Assembly (NCBI GenBank): GCA_015655165.1
Contig: JAATFN010000255.1
Span: 1 to 6,733, forward strand
DNA length: 6,733 bases
DNA from: Betaproteobacteria bacterium
GTDB lineage: Bacteria; Pseudomonadota; Gammaproteobacteria; Burkholderiales; Burkholderiaceae_D
Direction of reading: 5' to 3'
The number at the start of each line of letters is the position of its first letter. Positions within the stretch are counted from its first letter, which is position 1. Below are positions 1 to 5,590 of this stretch, in pieces. The position numbers and the translations under genes are program-made. The notes beneath the pieces are model-generated. The model saw only the letters and a list, made by a program, of their open reading frames with translations. It had not been told where the DNA came from and did not search any database.

Positions 1-285
1 GATGTCGTGTTTAATGTCCCTGTCATTCCTGTGATCAATAACGTGGATGTCGTAATTGTGAACGATCCTGCCGCGATCAAGGATGCTTTGGTGCGTCAGG
101 CCGCAGGTGCGGTGCGCTGGGTCGAGACAGTACAGAAACTCGCGTCCGATGGCATAACGCATGTAGTCGAGTGCGGTCCAGGTAAGGTACTGACTGGTTT
201 GACCAAGCGTATTAATGGTGAATTGACTGGAGAAGCAATTGTCGATGTGGCTTCACTGGATAAAGTATTGGAGCTGTTAAAGTGA
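1..285 (+). CDS. fabD: Malonyl-CoA:ACP transacylase FabD, C-terminal 94 residues (5' end outside window)
   Basis: FabD moves the malonyl group from CoA to the phosphopantetheine arm of acyl carrier protein in the cytoplasm, supplying the extender unit for fatty acid synthesis. Only the last 94 codons are present; the frame is open from base 1 and ends at TGA 283-285. The segment carries two stretches typical of the FabD C-terminus: VIPVINNVDV near its start (partial residues 8-17) and ECGPGKVLTGLTKRI at 57-71, which closely match E. coli FabD as I recall it. The DALVRQ segment (28-33) is also conserved. The active-site serine (GHSLG) and histidine lie upstream and cannot be inspected. The stop overlaps the fabG start by 4 bases, so translation of the two is probably coupled. 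From the usual order, plsX and fabH are expected just upstream; that is inference. Confidence 0.95.
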   Translation, partial: DVVFNVPVIPVINNVDVVIVNDPAAIKDALVRQAAGAVRWVETVQKLASDGITHVVECGPGKVLTGLTKRINGELTGEAIVDVASLDKVLELLK

Positions 286-1037
286 GTCAACTGAATTTAG
301 AAAACGAGGTTGCCTTGGTAACAGGTGCGTCGCGTGGTATTGGTCGCGCGATTGCAACCGAATTGGTCAAGCAAGGTGCCAAAGTCGTCGGCACAGCCAC
401 GACCGAGGCTGGTGCTGCTGGCATTACCAAGTATCTGGAGGCATTGCAACCAGGGAGCGGTAAAGGTATTGTGTTCAATGTGAATGATGCAGCAGCGACG
501 GCTGTCGTTGTTGATGCAGTACAAAAAGAATTTGGCAGTCTGTCAATTCTTGTCAATAATGCGGGTATTACCAAGGATCAATTGGCCATGCGCATGAAAG
601 ACGAGGAGTGGGATAGTGTGATTTCAACCAACTTGACTGCAGTAGGGCGATTGTCCCGCGCGGTATTGCGTGGCATGATGAAAGCCAAGCATGGCCGTAT
701 CATCAATATTACGTCGGTTGTTGGTGCTGCGGGCAACCCGGGTCAGATGAACTATGCGGCGGCAAAAGCCGGTGTTGCCGGTATGAGTCGTGCTTTGGCA
801 CGTGAAATCGGTAGCCGCAATATTACAGTGAATTGTATTGCGCCAGGTTTCATTGAAACCGACATGACCAAGGTGCTGGAACCATCGCAAGTCGAGATGT
901 TGGTTGGTCAAATTCCATTGGGTCGTCTGGGTTCTCCCGAAGATATTGCGGCGGCTGTCGCTTTTTTAGCGTCCCGACAAGCAGGATACATTACCGGTAC
1001 AACATTGCATGTCAATGGCGGTATGTATATGAATTAA
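282..1037 (+). CDS. fabG: 3-oxoacyl-ACP reductase FabG
   Basis: FabG reduces 3-ketoacyl-ACP to 3-hydroxyacyl-ACP with NADPH, the first reduction of each elongation cycle, in the cytoplasm. The 251-residue product is a classical short-chain dehydrogenase, slightly longer than the usual 244-248. Visible motifs are the nucleotide-binding TGASRGIG at residues 14-21, NNAG at 92-95, and the catalytic set N117, S145, Y158 and K162 (YAAAK at 158-162). PGFIETDMT (188-196) and the C-terminal HVNGGMYMN are typical of genuine FabG rather than a general SDR. The start is GTG at 282, inside the GTGA overlap with the fabD stop, and no other start fits as well. The extra length falls around residues 52-64, between the NADP-binding motif and NNAG. 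Context next to fabD and acpP makes the assignment secure. Confidence 0.97.
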   Translation: MSQLNLENEVALVTGASRGIGRAIATELVKQGAKVVGTATTEAGAAGITKYLEALQPGSGKGIVFNVNDAAATAVVVDAVQKEFGSLSILVNNAGITKDQLAMRMKDEEWDSVISTNLTAVGRLSRAVLRGMMKAKHGRIINITSVVGAAGNPGQMNYAAAKAGVAGMSRALAREIGSRNITVNCIAPGFIETDMTKVLEPSQVEMLVGQIPLGRLGSPEDIAAAVAFLASRQAGYITGTTLHVNGGMYMN

Positions 1038-1069
1038 GTATTTAGGTATTTTTAGTAGTAAGTTGTGAG

Positions 1070-1092
1070 TTTTTAACGTAATTAGTTAAAAA
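1070..1092. repeat. Perfect 8-bp inverted repeat with 7-base spacer between fabG and acpP
   Basis: TTTTTAAC at 1070-1077 is matched by its exact reverse complement GTTAAAAA at 1085-1092, separated by seven bases. It begins 32 bases after the fabG stop codon and is followed by a short T-rich run (1097-1101). It abuts the proposed acpP -35 element. It could be a weak AT-rich terminator for the fabG transcript, a protein-binding site, or an A/T-rich upstream element; the stem is too AT-rich to call as a strong terminator. Confidence 0.4.
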
Positions 1093-1122
1093 TGAATTTT
1101 TGGCGTGCAAACCTGATAAAAT
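1093..1122 (+). promoter_or_regulatory. Probable housekeeping (sigma-70 type) promoter of acpP, extended -10
   Basis: TAAAAT at 1117-1122 is a good -10 element preceded by TG at 1114-1115, giving an extended -10 (TGATAAAAT). A weak -35, TGAATT, lies at 1093-1098 with an 18-base spacer. The bases just downstream of the -10 are GCGCGC (1123-1128), a GC-rich discriminator of the kind found at growth-rate-controlled and ppGpp-sensitive promoters. Transcription would start near 1129-1130, leaving a leader of about 30 bases before acpP. The position fits the common arrangement in which acpP has its own strong promoter inside the fab cluster. Confidence 0.6.
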
Positions 1123-1133
1123 GCGCGCATTTT
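1118..1133. repeat. Perfect 16-bp palindrome across the acpP -10 and start point
   Basis: The 16 bases AAAATGCGCGCATTTT read identically on both strands, with no loop. They cover most of the proposed -10 box, the whole discriminator and the predicted start point. A dimeric regulator bound here would block the polymerase; equally, the symmetry could arise by chance from an A-rich -10 followed by GCGCGC. No regulator can be named from the sequence alone. Confidence 0.5.
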
Positions 1134-1158
1134 GTAACCTATCCACTGGAGGCATACT

Positions 1159-1398
1159 ATGTCCGATATCGAACAACGTGTTAAAAAAATCGTCGCTGAA
1201 CAATTAGGCGTCGCAGAAGCAGACATCAAAAACGAATCTTCTTTCGTTGATGATCTGGGAGCAGACTCTTTGGATACAGTTGAACTGGTCATGGCTTTGG
1301 AAGACGAGTTCGAAATGGAAATCCCTGACGAACAAGCTGAAAAAATCACGACAGTGCAACAAGCTATTGACTACGCAACAGCGCAAGTTAAGGCTTAA
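1159..1398 (+). CDS. acpP: Acyl carrier protein AcpP
   Basis: AcpP carries growing acyl chains as thioesters on a 4'-phosphopantetheine arm and delivers them to every enzyme of fatty acid synthesis and to phospholipid and lipid A synthesis. The 79-residue acidic product has the invariant DSL motif at residues 36-38; S37 (S36 once Met is removed) is the attachment site for the arm. The four-helix pattern is clear: helix I with [11 protein letters not shown] (8-18), helix II starting at the DSL motif and rich in acidic residues ([14 protein letters not shown], 38-51), then [12 protein letters not shown] and a final helix. The ATG is preceded by a strong ribosome site, GGAGG at 1148-1152, six bases away, as expected for a very abundant protein. 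It has its own promoter and is followed 34 bases later by fabF. Confidence 0.98.
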   Translation: MSDIEQRVKKIVAEQLGVAEADIKNESSFVDDLGADSLDTVELVMALEDEFEMEIPDEQAEKITTVQQAIDYATAQVKA

Positions 1399-1420
1399 GT
1401 ACTGTATTTGACTGATTCCG

Positions 1421-1426
1421 AAGGAG
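1421..1426 (+). promoter_or_regulatory. Ribosome binding site that sets the TTG start of fabF
   Basis: AAGGAG at 1421-1426 lies six bases before TTG 1433. No ATG or GTG exists in the fabF frame between this site and the conserved RRVVVTGLG start of the protein, so TTG is the supported start. Confidence 0.8.
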
Positions 1427-1432
1427 AATTGT

Positions 1433-2674
1433 TTGAGCCGCTCACGTGAACGTCGTGTCGTTGTTACCGGATTAGGATGTATTTCACCTGTTGGCAATAC
1501 CATTGCTGATACTTGGAGCGCGATCAAAGAGGGTAAGTCTGGCATTGCCAACATTACCAAATTTGACGCAGCACCATTTTCCACGCGTTTTGCGGGGGAG
1601 GTGAAAGGTTTTAATATCGAAGATTACATTCCTGCAAAAGAAGCCCGCCATATGGATACATTTATCCATTATGGTATGGCAGCGGGGATGCAGGCTTTTG
1701 TTGACAGCGGCATTACAGTTACAGAGGAAAATGCTGATCGTATTGGTGTCATTATCGGATCTGGCATTGGCGGTTTGCCGCTAATTGAGGCGACACATGC
1801 GGAATTGACCAGTCGTGGTCCGCGCCGTATTAGTCCCTTCTTTATTCCAGCCTCGATCATCAATATGATTTCAGGTAATCTGTCGATCAAATACGGTCTG
1901 AGAGGACCGAATCTGGCGATTGTGACAGCTTGTACAACGGGCTTGCACTGTATCGGTACTGCCGCACGCATGATTGGTTACGGGGATGCCGATGTGATGG
2001 TTGCCGGTGGTGCGGAATCAAGTATTTCTCCCTTAGGTGTCGGTGGTTTTGCATCAGCACGTGCCTTGTCTGCACGTAATGATGATCCTGCAACAGCATC
2101 TCGCCCATGGGATCGTGATCGTGATGGTTTCGTGTTAGGTGAAGGCGCAGGTGTCATGGTGCTAGAAGAGTATGAGCATGCAAAAGCACGCGGTGCCAAA
2201 ATCTATGCAGAAGTATTAGGTTTCGGTATGAGCGGGGATGCATACCATATGACAGCACCAAATCTCGATGGCCCACGTCGTTGTGTGCAAGCTGCATTAC
2301 GCGATGCGGGTGTCAATCCGGATGAAATACAGTATCTGAATGCACACGGTACATCGACACCGTTAGGTGACAAGAATGAATCGGATGCGATTAAAGCTGC
2401 ATTTGGTGACCATGCTTACAAGATAGTCGTCAATTCGACCAAATCGATGACAGGCCACTTATTGGGTGGCGCAGGTGGTTTGGAGTCTGTCTTTACTGTA
2501 TTGGCGCTTTACAATCAGATTTCTCCGCCAACGATCAATATCTTCAATCAGGATCCGGAGTGTGATCTTGACTATTGTGCCAATACGGCACGCGATATGA
2601 AAATCGATATCGCAGTCAAAAATTCTTTCGGATTTGGTGGAACGAACGGAACGTTGATATTCGGTAAGGTCTAA
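1433..2674 (+). CDS. fabF: 3-oxoacyl-ACP synthase II (KAS II) FabF
   Basis: FabF condenses malonyl-ACP with an acyl-ACP, releasing CO2 and lengthening the chain by two carbons; the KAS II type also elongates palmitoleoyl to cis-vaccenoyl chains and so affects membrane fluidity. The 413-residue product has the full thiolase-fold catalytic set: nucleophile C167 in VTACTTG, H305 in NAHGTST, K337 and H342 in [19 protein letters not shown] (399-406) holds the gatekeeper F401. I112 in GSGIGG sits in the acyl pocket, matching E. coli I108 with a four-residue offset. Length is normal for FabF (about 410). The start is TTG, with AAGGAG six bases upstream. It lies 34 bases after acpP, with no convincing promoter between, so it is likely cotranscribed, the TTG perhaps lowering its yield relative to AcpP. 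A terminator follows immediately. Confidence 0.97.
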   Translation: MSRSRERRVVVTGLGCISPVGNTIADTWSAIKEGKSGIANITKFDAAPFSTRFAGEVKGFNIEDYIPAKEARHMDTFIHYGMAAGMQAFVDSGITVTEENADRIGVIIGSGIGGLPLIEATHAELTSRGPRRISPFFIPASIINMISGNLSIKYGLRGPNLAIVTACTTGLHCIGTAARMIGYGDADVMVAGGAESSISPLGVGGFASARALSARNDDPATASRPWDRDRDGFVLGEGAGVMVLEEYEHAKARGAKIYAEVLGFGMSGDAYHMTAPNLDGPRRCVQAALRDAGVNPDEIQYLNAHGTSTPLGDKNESDAIKAAFGDHAYKIVVNSTKSMTGHLLGGAGGLESVFTVLALYNQISPPTINIFNQDPECDLDYCANTARDMKIDIAVKNSFGFGGTNGTLIFGKV

Positions 2675-2711
2675 AAAAACGCGGTTTTTCTTTTTGGGAA
2701 ACCGCGTTTTT
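2675..2711 (+). terminator. Strong intrinsic terminator after fabF
   Basis: A perfect 13-bp stem pairs 2675-2687 (AAAAACGCGGTTT) with 2699-2711 (AAACCGCGTTTTT), around an 11-base loop. The GC core ACGCGGT is followed by five Ts on the + strand, and by symmetry the minus strand also ends in a T run. It begins at the base after the fabF stop codon and closes the fatty acid transcript. It ends only 17 bases before the next start codon. Confidence 0.9.
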
Positions 2712-2728
2712 CTATTCCGGAGCCGATT

Positions 2729-3211
2729 ATGTCTATTGCAGTAACTGCGCGGGTTGCACCCAGCAGGTTTGTTCTCGGCAGCATGGCAATGATTTGCGGT
2801 GCTGTTGTCTTTCTTGGCATCTTGTATGCCTTGTCTTTTTCCGGCTATGGTTTACCGGTTCTTATTCGTCTGTCGCTAGGTTGCGCTTCAATTGTCGCAG
2901 GTGTCTTCGGGCTATATATTTTGTACATCTCAAACAGGGTTGCCTGGGTACAAATATGTATTGATGGTCGTATTTTGCTGGCATTTGAAGATATTGCCCA
3001 AAAGCAAACAACCTTTCCTTCGATGAAGGCGCAGACTGCGCATCTATTACCCCATTCAACTCTGCTGCCGTATGTCATGCTATGGAGACTAAAGCGTGAA
3101 ACCGGCCATGTCGTCAGTTTACTGATATTGCCAGGCGTTGTTACTCCAGAAATTTTCCGTGCATTGAGTCTTGCCAGTCATCAGATTGCAGGCAGTCAAC
3201 CGTTCGGGTAG
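2729..3211 (+). CDS. Small two-helix inner-membrane protein, YgfX/CptA-like
   Basis: This 160-residue protein has two predicted membrane helices near the N-terminus (about residues 15-37 and 44-67), a basic turn SNR (68-70), then a soluble part. That part starts WVQICIDGR (73-81), continues with a MLWRLKRETGH strand (117-127), and ends in a helix with EIFRALSLASHQI. The layout and the IDGR and LWRL(K)R positions resemble E. coli YgfX (CptA), reported as a membrane toxin-like partner of SdhE/YgfY that affects cell division. The similarity is from memory of layout and short motifs, not a search, and a toxin role is not shown. No SdhE-like partner gene is adjacent. ATG 2729 is preceded by GGAG (2719-2722). 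The gene lies between the fabF terminator and rpoE, so it may depend on readthrough. Best described as a conserved membrane protein of unknown function. Confidence 0.75.
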   Translation: MSIAVTARVAPSRFVLGSMAMICGAVVFLGILYALSFSGYGLPVLIRLSLGCASIVAGVFGLYILYISNRVAWVQICIDGRILLAFEDIAQKQTTFPSMKAQTAHLLPHSTLLPYVMLWRLKRETGHVVSLLILPGVVTPEIFRALSLASHQIAGSQPFG

Positions 3212-3231
3212 AGCGCGCAGAAAAAACTTCC

Positions 3232-3258
3232 TGAACTCTTTCATTACGTGATGTCTTA
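3232..3258 (+). promoter_or_regulatory. Candidate sigma-E (RpoE-type) promoter for the rpoE operon
   Basis: TGAACTC at 3232-3238 resembles the sigma-E -35 element GGAACTT (five of seven bases). TCTTA at 3254-3258 resembles the -10 element TCTGA/TCTAA, with a 15-base spacer that is within the family's range. Its location, 50 bases before the rpoE start, is where an autoregulated promoter is expected. It is only a motif match in a short gap. A weak housekeeping promoter (TTAGTA 3256-3261, 18-base spacer, TATACA 3280-3285) is possible as well. Confidence 0.4.
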
Positions 3259-3279
3259 GTACTCATGTACCTGTCACGT
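3246..3279 (+). repeat. Nested inverted repeats in the rpoE leader
   Basis: ACGTGA at 3246-3251 pairs with TCACGT at 3274-3279. Inside it, GTAC 3259-3262 pairs with GTAC 3267-3270 around a four-base loop. The structure overlaps the candidate sigma-E -10 element and the predicted start point. It may be a DNA-binding site or an imperfect hairpin; the stems are short, so chance is not excluded. Confidence 0.3.
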
Positions 3280-3307
3280 TATACATTAAAGAATAAGGAA
3301 GTCGAGT

Positions 3308-3910
3308 TTGACAACAGAGCGTGAAATTGACCAACGGATTGTCGAACGCATTCAGTCAGGTGACAAGAAGGCGTTCGAGTTGTTAGTTACCAAATACCAA
3401 CGAAAACTGATGCGACTGGTATCGCGTTTAGTGCGAGATCCTGCCGAGGCAGAGGATGTCGTGCAGGAAGCGTTTATCAAGGCATATCGTGCACTCCCCC
3501 AATTTCGCGGTGATTCGGCCTTTTATACCTGGTTATACCGAATCGGCATCAATACAGCCAAAAATTATCTTGTGACCTTGGGGCGGCGTGCACCAACGTC
3601 AACAGAGGCAGATGCCGAAGAAGCTGAAACTTTTGATGATGGCGGGCACCTAAGAGATATTAATACACCTGAATCCATGTTGGCGACGAAGCAGATTGCC
3701 GAAACAGTGAATTTGGCGATGGAAACATTACCGGAAGAGTTGCGTATAGCCATTACATTGCGTGAAATCGAGGGGCTGAGCTATGAGGAAATTGCCGTAG
3801 TAATGCAATGCCCAATCGGGACGGTACGGAGTCGGATTTTCAGGGCCAGGGAATCGATTGCGGATAAGTTGCGACCATTGCTGGGTACAGCTGAAGATAA
3901 GCGATGGTAG
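3308..3910 (+). CDS. rpoE: Extracytoplasmic-function sigma factor RpoE (sigma-E, AlgU-like)
   Basis: RpoE directs RNA polymerase to genes for outer-membrane protein folding, periplasmic proteases and lipopolysaccharide upkeep when the envelope is damaged. The 200-residue product has both ECF sigma regions. Region 2 covers about 22-92, with EDVVQEAFIKAYRALPQF (49-66) for core binding and SAFYTWLYRIGINTAKNYL (70-88) for -10 recognition. Region 4 covers about 141-192, with the helix-turn-helix GLSYEEIAVVMQCPIGTVRS (156-175) for the -35. Similarity to E. coli RpoE is high along the length. The start is TTG 3308, eight bases after AAGGA (3295-3299); the next in-frame ATG (residue 35) would remove conserved region 2.1, so TTG is well supported. 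rseA follows 37 bases later, the usual sigma/anti-sigma pair. A candidate sigma-E promoter upstream suggests autoregulation. Confidence 0.96.
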   Translation: MTTEREIDQRIVERIQSGDKKAFELLVTKYQRKLMRLVSRLVRDPAEAEDVVQEAFIKAYRALPQFRGDSAFYTWLYRIGINTAKNYLVTLGRRAPTSTEADAEEAETFDDGGHLRDINTPESMLATKQIAETVNLAMETLPEELRIAITLREIEGLSYEEIAVVMQCPIGTVRSRIFRARESIADKLRPLLGTAEDKRW

Positions 3911-3947
3911 TGTAAGTAAATATTTCATTTGAGAGATAGTGGGGTCT

Positions 3948-4556
3948 ATGATGGATACCAAGAGAGTAAAACAGGAAGTCATATCGGCATTGATGGATGG
4001 CGAATTGCCGCAGAGCGAGACAATGCGTGAATTGTCCGAGTGTCAGCGTGCTGAAGATCGTCATTTGTGGGCGGTTTACCATCAGATTGGTGACGTATTG
4101 CGTTCGAAAGAGCTTGCAATTGAGTTCTCCGACGATTTCGACGTACGTATGCGTGCAAGGCTCGAGGCTGAACCTGTGGCCGTCTTGGATGCGGTGCAAA
4201 GTAAAAGGGTTGACGATAGTGCGCCTGTGACACGTCCTGGCGGTATTGGTGGCTTATTTGCAGGATGGGGCGGTTTGACGATACATGGTATCGGTTTGCC
4301 TGGTTTACTTGCCATGGCGGTAATGGTCGTGATTGTGGTGAATCTGTCTTCCTCACATCAACCTGCTGTACAAGAGGTTGCAAGCACTTCATCGCAACTG
4401 GCAAAAGCACCAACGGTGGCATTAAGTGCCGAAAATAATGTACAGTCAGAAAATGGCCTTTCCGATTATGTTGCAGAACATAAGTGGTATTCCCCGTCTT
4501 TTTATAGTGCAGGTGATGGTCGCGTTCCTGCTGCAATGATGGCTGTGACAAACTGA
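3948..4556 (+). CDS. rseA: Anti-sigma-E factor RseA (MucA-like), single-pass inner-membrane protein
   Basis: RseA binds RpoE at the inner membrane and keeps it inactive until stepwise proteolysis (a DegS-type protease, then RseP, then ClpXP) releases it. The 202-residue product has the N-terminal RseA domain: ISALMDGELP (12-21) and the W41/YHQIGD (44-49) segment correspond to SALMDGE and W..YHLIRD in E. coli RseA. A glycine-rich stretch (98-109) leads to one membrane helix at about 115-133. The periplasmic tail is only about 68 residues, shorter than in E. coli, and contains YVAEHKWYSPS, similar to the YLLAHQ..SPS motif I recall in betaproteobacterial homologues. The start is uncertain: ATG 3948 and ATG 3951 are adjacent, and GTG 3939 is also in frame; none has a strong ribosome site. 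The gene is followed 15 bases later by rseB. Confidence 0.92.
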   Translation: MMDTKRVKQEVISALMDGELPQSETMRELSECQRAEDRHLWAVYHQIGDVLRSKELAIEFSDDFDVRMRARLEAEPVAVLDAVQSKRVDDSAPVTRPGGIGGLFAGWGGLTIHGIGLPGLLAMAVMVVIVVNLSSSHQPAVQEVASTSSQLAKAPTVALSAENNVQSENGLSDYVAEHKWYSPSFYSAGDGRVPAAMMAVTN

Positions 4557-4571
4557 TCTGAGGATTATCTT

Positions 4572-5588
4572 TTGCAAAACAATCGTAACTTCCTAGTATT
4601 GCTGGTGGGTATGCTTGGGTGTTTTTCTGGCGCGCACGCAGTATCATCGGAAGACATGGGGCACGTCGCGCAGGCAGCAGAAGTACTGACGCAGATACAG
4701 TCGGCAGCCCGAGTATTGAATTATGAGGGCGCATTTGTTTATCAACAAGGCACACAAGTACGTGCCTCGAAGATTATCCATGTTGTTGCTGGTAAAGACG
4801 AGATGGAAAAGGTCGAGATGTTAGATGGCCGCCAGCGCGAATACATCCGGCACAATAATGAAGTCACGCGTTACATTCCCGATACCAAAACTGTTTTGAT
4901 CGAAAAACGTCTGACCAGAGATGTTTTTCCGGCAATTTTAGTTGCCAATACGAACGATCTGGCGCACTATTACCGCGTGGAATTGAAAGGTGTTGAGCGG
5001 GTGGCTGGCTTAAATTGCCAGATCATTTGGCTCGAACCTATTGATAAATTTCGTTATGGCTATAGATTATGTGCAGAGCAGGATTCACAATTACTGTTGC
5101 GTGCCCAGACTCTGGGTGAGGCAAATAGTATTGTCGAGCAGATTTTATTTACCCAGATAGAAATTGGTAAAATTCATTCTAACAGAATTAGGCCGAGTTT
5201 CCCCGATACACGTGCATGGCAGGTCAAACATGCGGACATCGTCGAGAAAATCAGTTTGCCAAAATGGGAGATTACGCCGCCACCAGGATTTAAACAGATA
5301 CAGGCAGTCAAGCATGTACTCACTGATCGCCAGAGTGTGAACTCTGTACCGCATCAGGAAGCGGATTCTGCCAAACGAGAAGTGTCACAGCTTGTATATT
5401 CGGATGGGCTTGCAGCGATTTCCGTATTTATCGAGCCCGACTCTCCCGGTAGAATCGAACGTGTCGTACAGCAAGGTGCCATGAATATCATTGGGCGTCG
5501 CCATGGGAAGTATTGGGTGACGGTGATGGGAGAAGCACCTGATTTAGCGATCAGGCAAGTGATTAATTCGATTAAATTAATAAACTGA
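4572..5588 (+). CDS. rseB: Periplasmic sigma-E regulator RseB/MucB
   Basis: RseB binds the periplasmic tail of RseA and shields it from the site-1 protease; off-pathway lipopolysaccharide relieves the protection. The 338-residue product starts with a Sec signal peptide (hydrophobic 7-19, likely cleavage after AHA at 21-23). The larger N-terminal domain (about 30-210), of the LolA-like lipid-binding fold in this family, includes LNYEGAFVYQQG (49-60), DGRQREYIRHNNEVTRYIPD and RYGYRL. The smaller C-terminal domain (about 220-338) includes WEITPPPGFKQI, LVYSDGLAAISVFIE (274-288) and WVTVMGE, all close to E. coli RseB. The start is TTG 4572, with AGGA (4561-4564) seven bases upstream, and it places the signal peptide correctly. 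The mature form has two cysteines, C149 and C167, which could pair. The stop overlaps the mucD start as TGATG. Confidence 0.94.
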   Translation: MQNNRNFLVLLVGMLGCFSGAHAVSSEDMGHVAQAAEVLTQIQSAARVLNYEGAFVYQQGTQVRASKIIHVVAGKDEMEKVEMLDGRQREYIRHNNEVTRYIPDTKTVLIEKRLTRDVFPAILVANTNDLAHYYRVELKGVERVAGLNCQIIWLEPIDKFRYGYRLCAEQDSQLLLRAQTLGEANSIVEQILFTQIEIGKIHSNRIRPSFPDTRAWQVKHADIVEKISLPKWEITPPPGFKQIQAVKHVLTDRQSVNSVPHQEADSAKREVSQLVYSDGLAAISVFIEPDSPGRIERVVQQGAMNIIGRRHGKYWVTVMGEAPDLAIRQVINSIKLIN

Positions 5589-5590
5589 TG
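5586..5590 (+). promoter_or_regulatory. TGATG stop-start overlap coupling rseB to mucD
   Basis: The rseB stop TGA (5586-5588) shares its last base with the mucD ATG (5588-5590). The preceding bases are AT-rich (TTAAATTAATAAAC) and contain no Shine-Dalgarno-like run within the normal distance. Translation of mucD therefore probably depends on ribosomes ending rseB and restarting at once. Confidence 0.65.

Noticed and set aside
1408..1436. TTGACT at 1408-1413 as a possible -35 for a separate fabF promoter
   Set aside because: At 16-18 bases downstream the sequence reads TGTTTG or GTTTGA, which is not a usable -10, and it would place the start within the coding region.
2111..2127. Short GATCGT/GATCGTGAT tandem repeat within fabF
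   Set aside because: It simply encodes the conserved DRDRDG segment of KAS II proteins.
3256..3285. Housekeeping promoter TTAGTA-N18-TATACA before rpoE
   Set aside because: Both boxes are weak, and the start would fall at the Shine-Dalgarno sequence, leaving a very short leader; kept only as an alternative.
3939..3950. GTG 3939 as the rseA start
   Set aside because: It adds only three residues not expected from the family, and the GAGAG run is too close (three bases); ATG 3948 or 3951 is preferred, though the choice is not certain.
3979..4755. Long minus-strand open frame of 258 codons opposite rseA and rseB
   Set aside because: It spans two well-supported plus-strand genes, its predicted product is rich in His, Pro, Gln and Arg with no family motif, and it has no ribosome site; it is a frame shadow.
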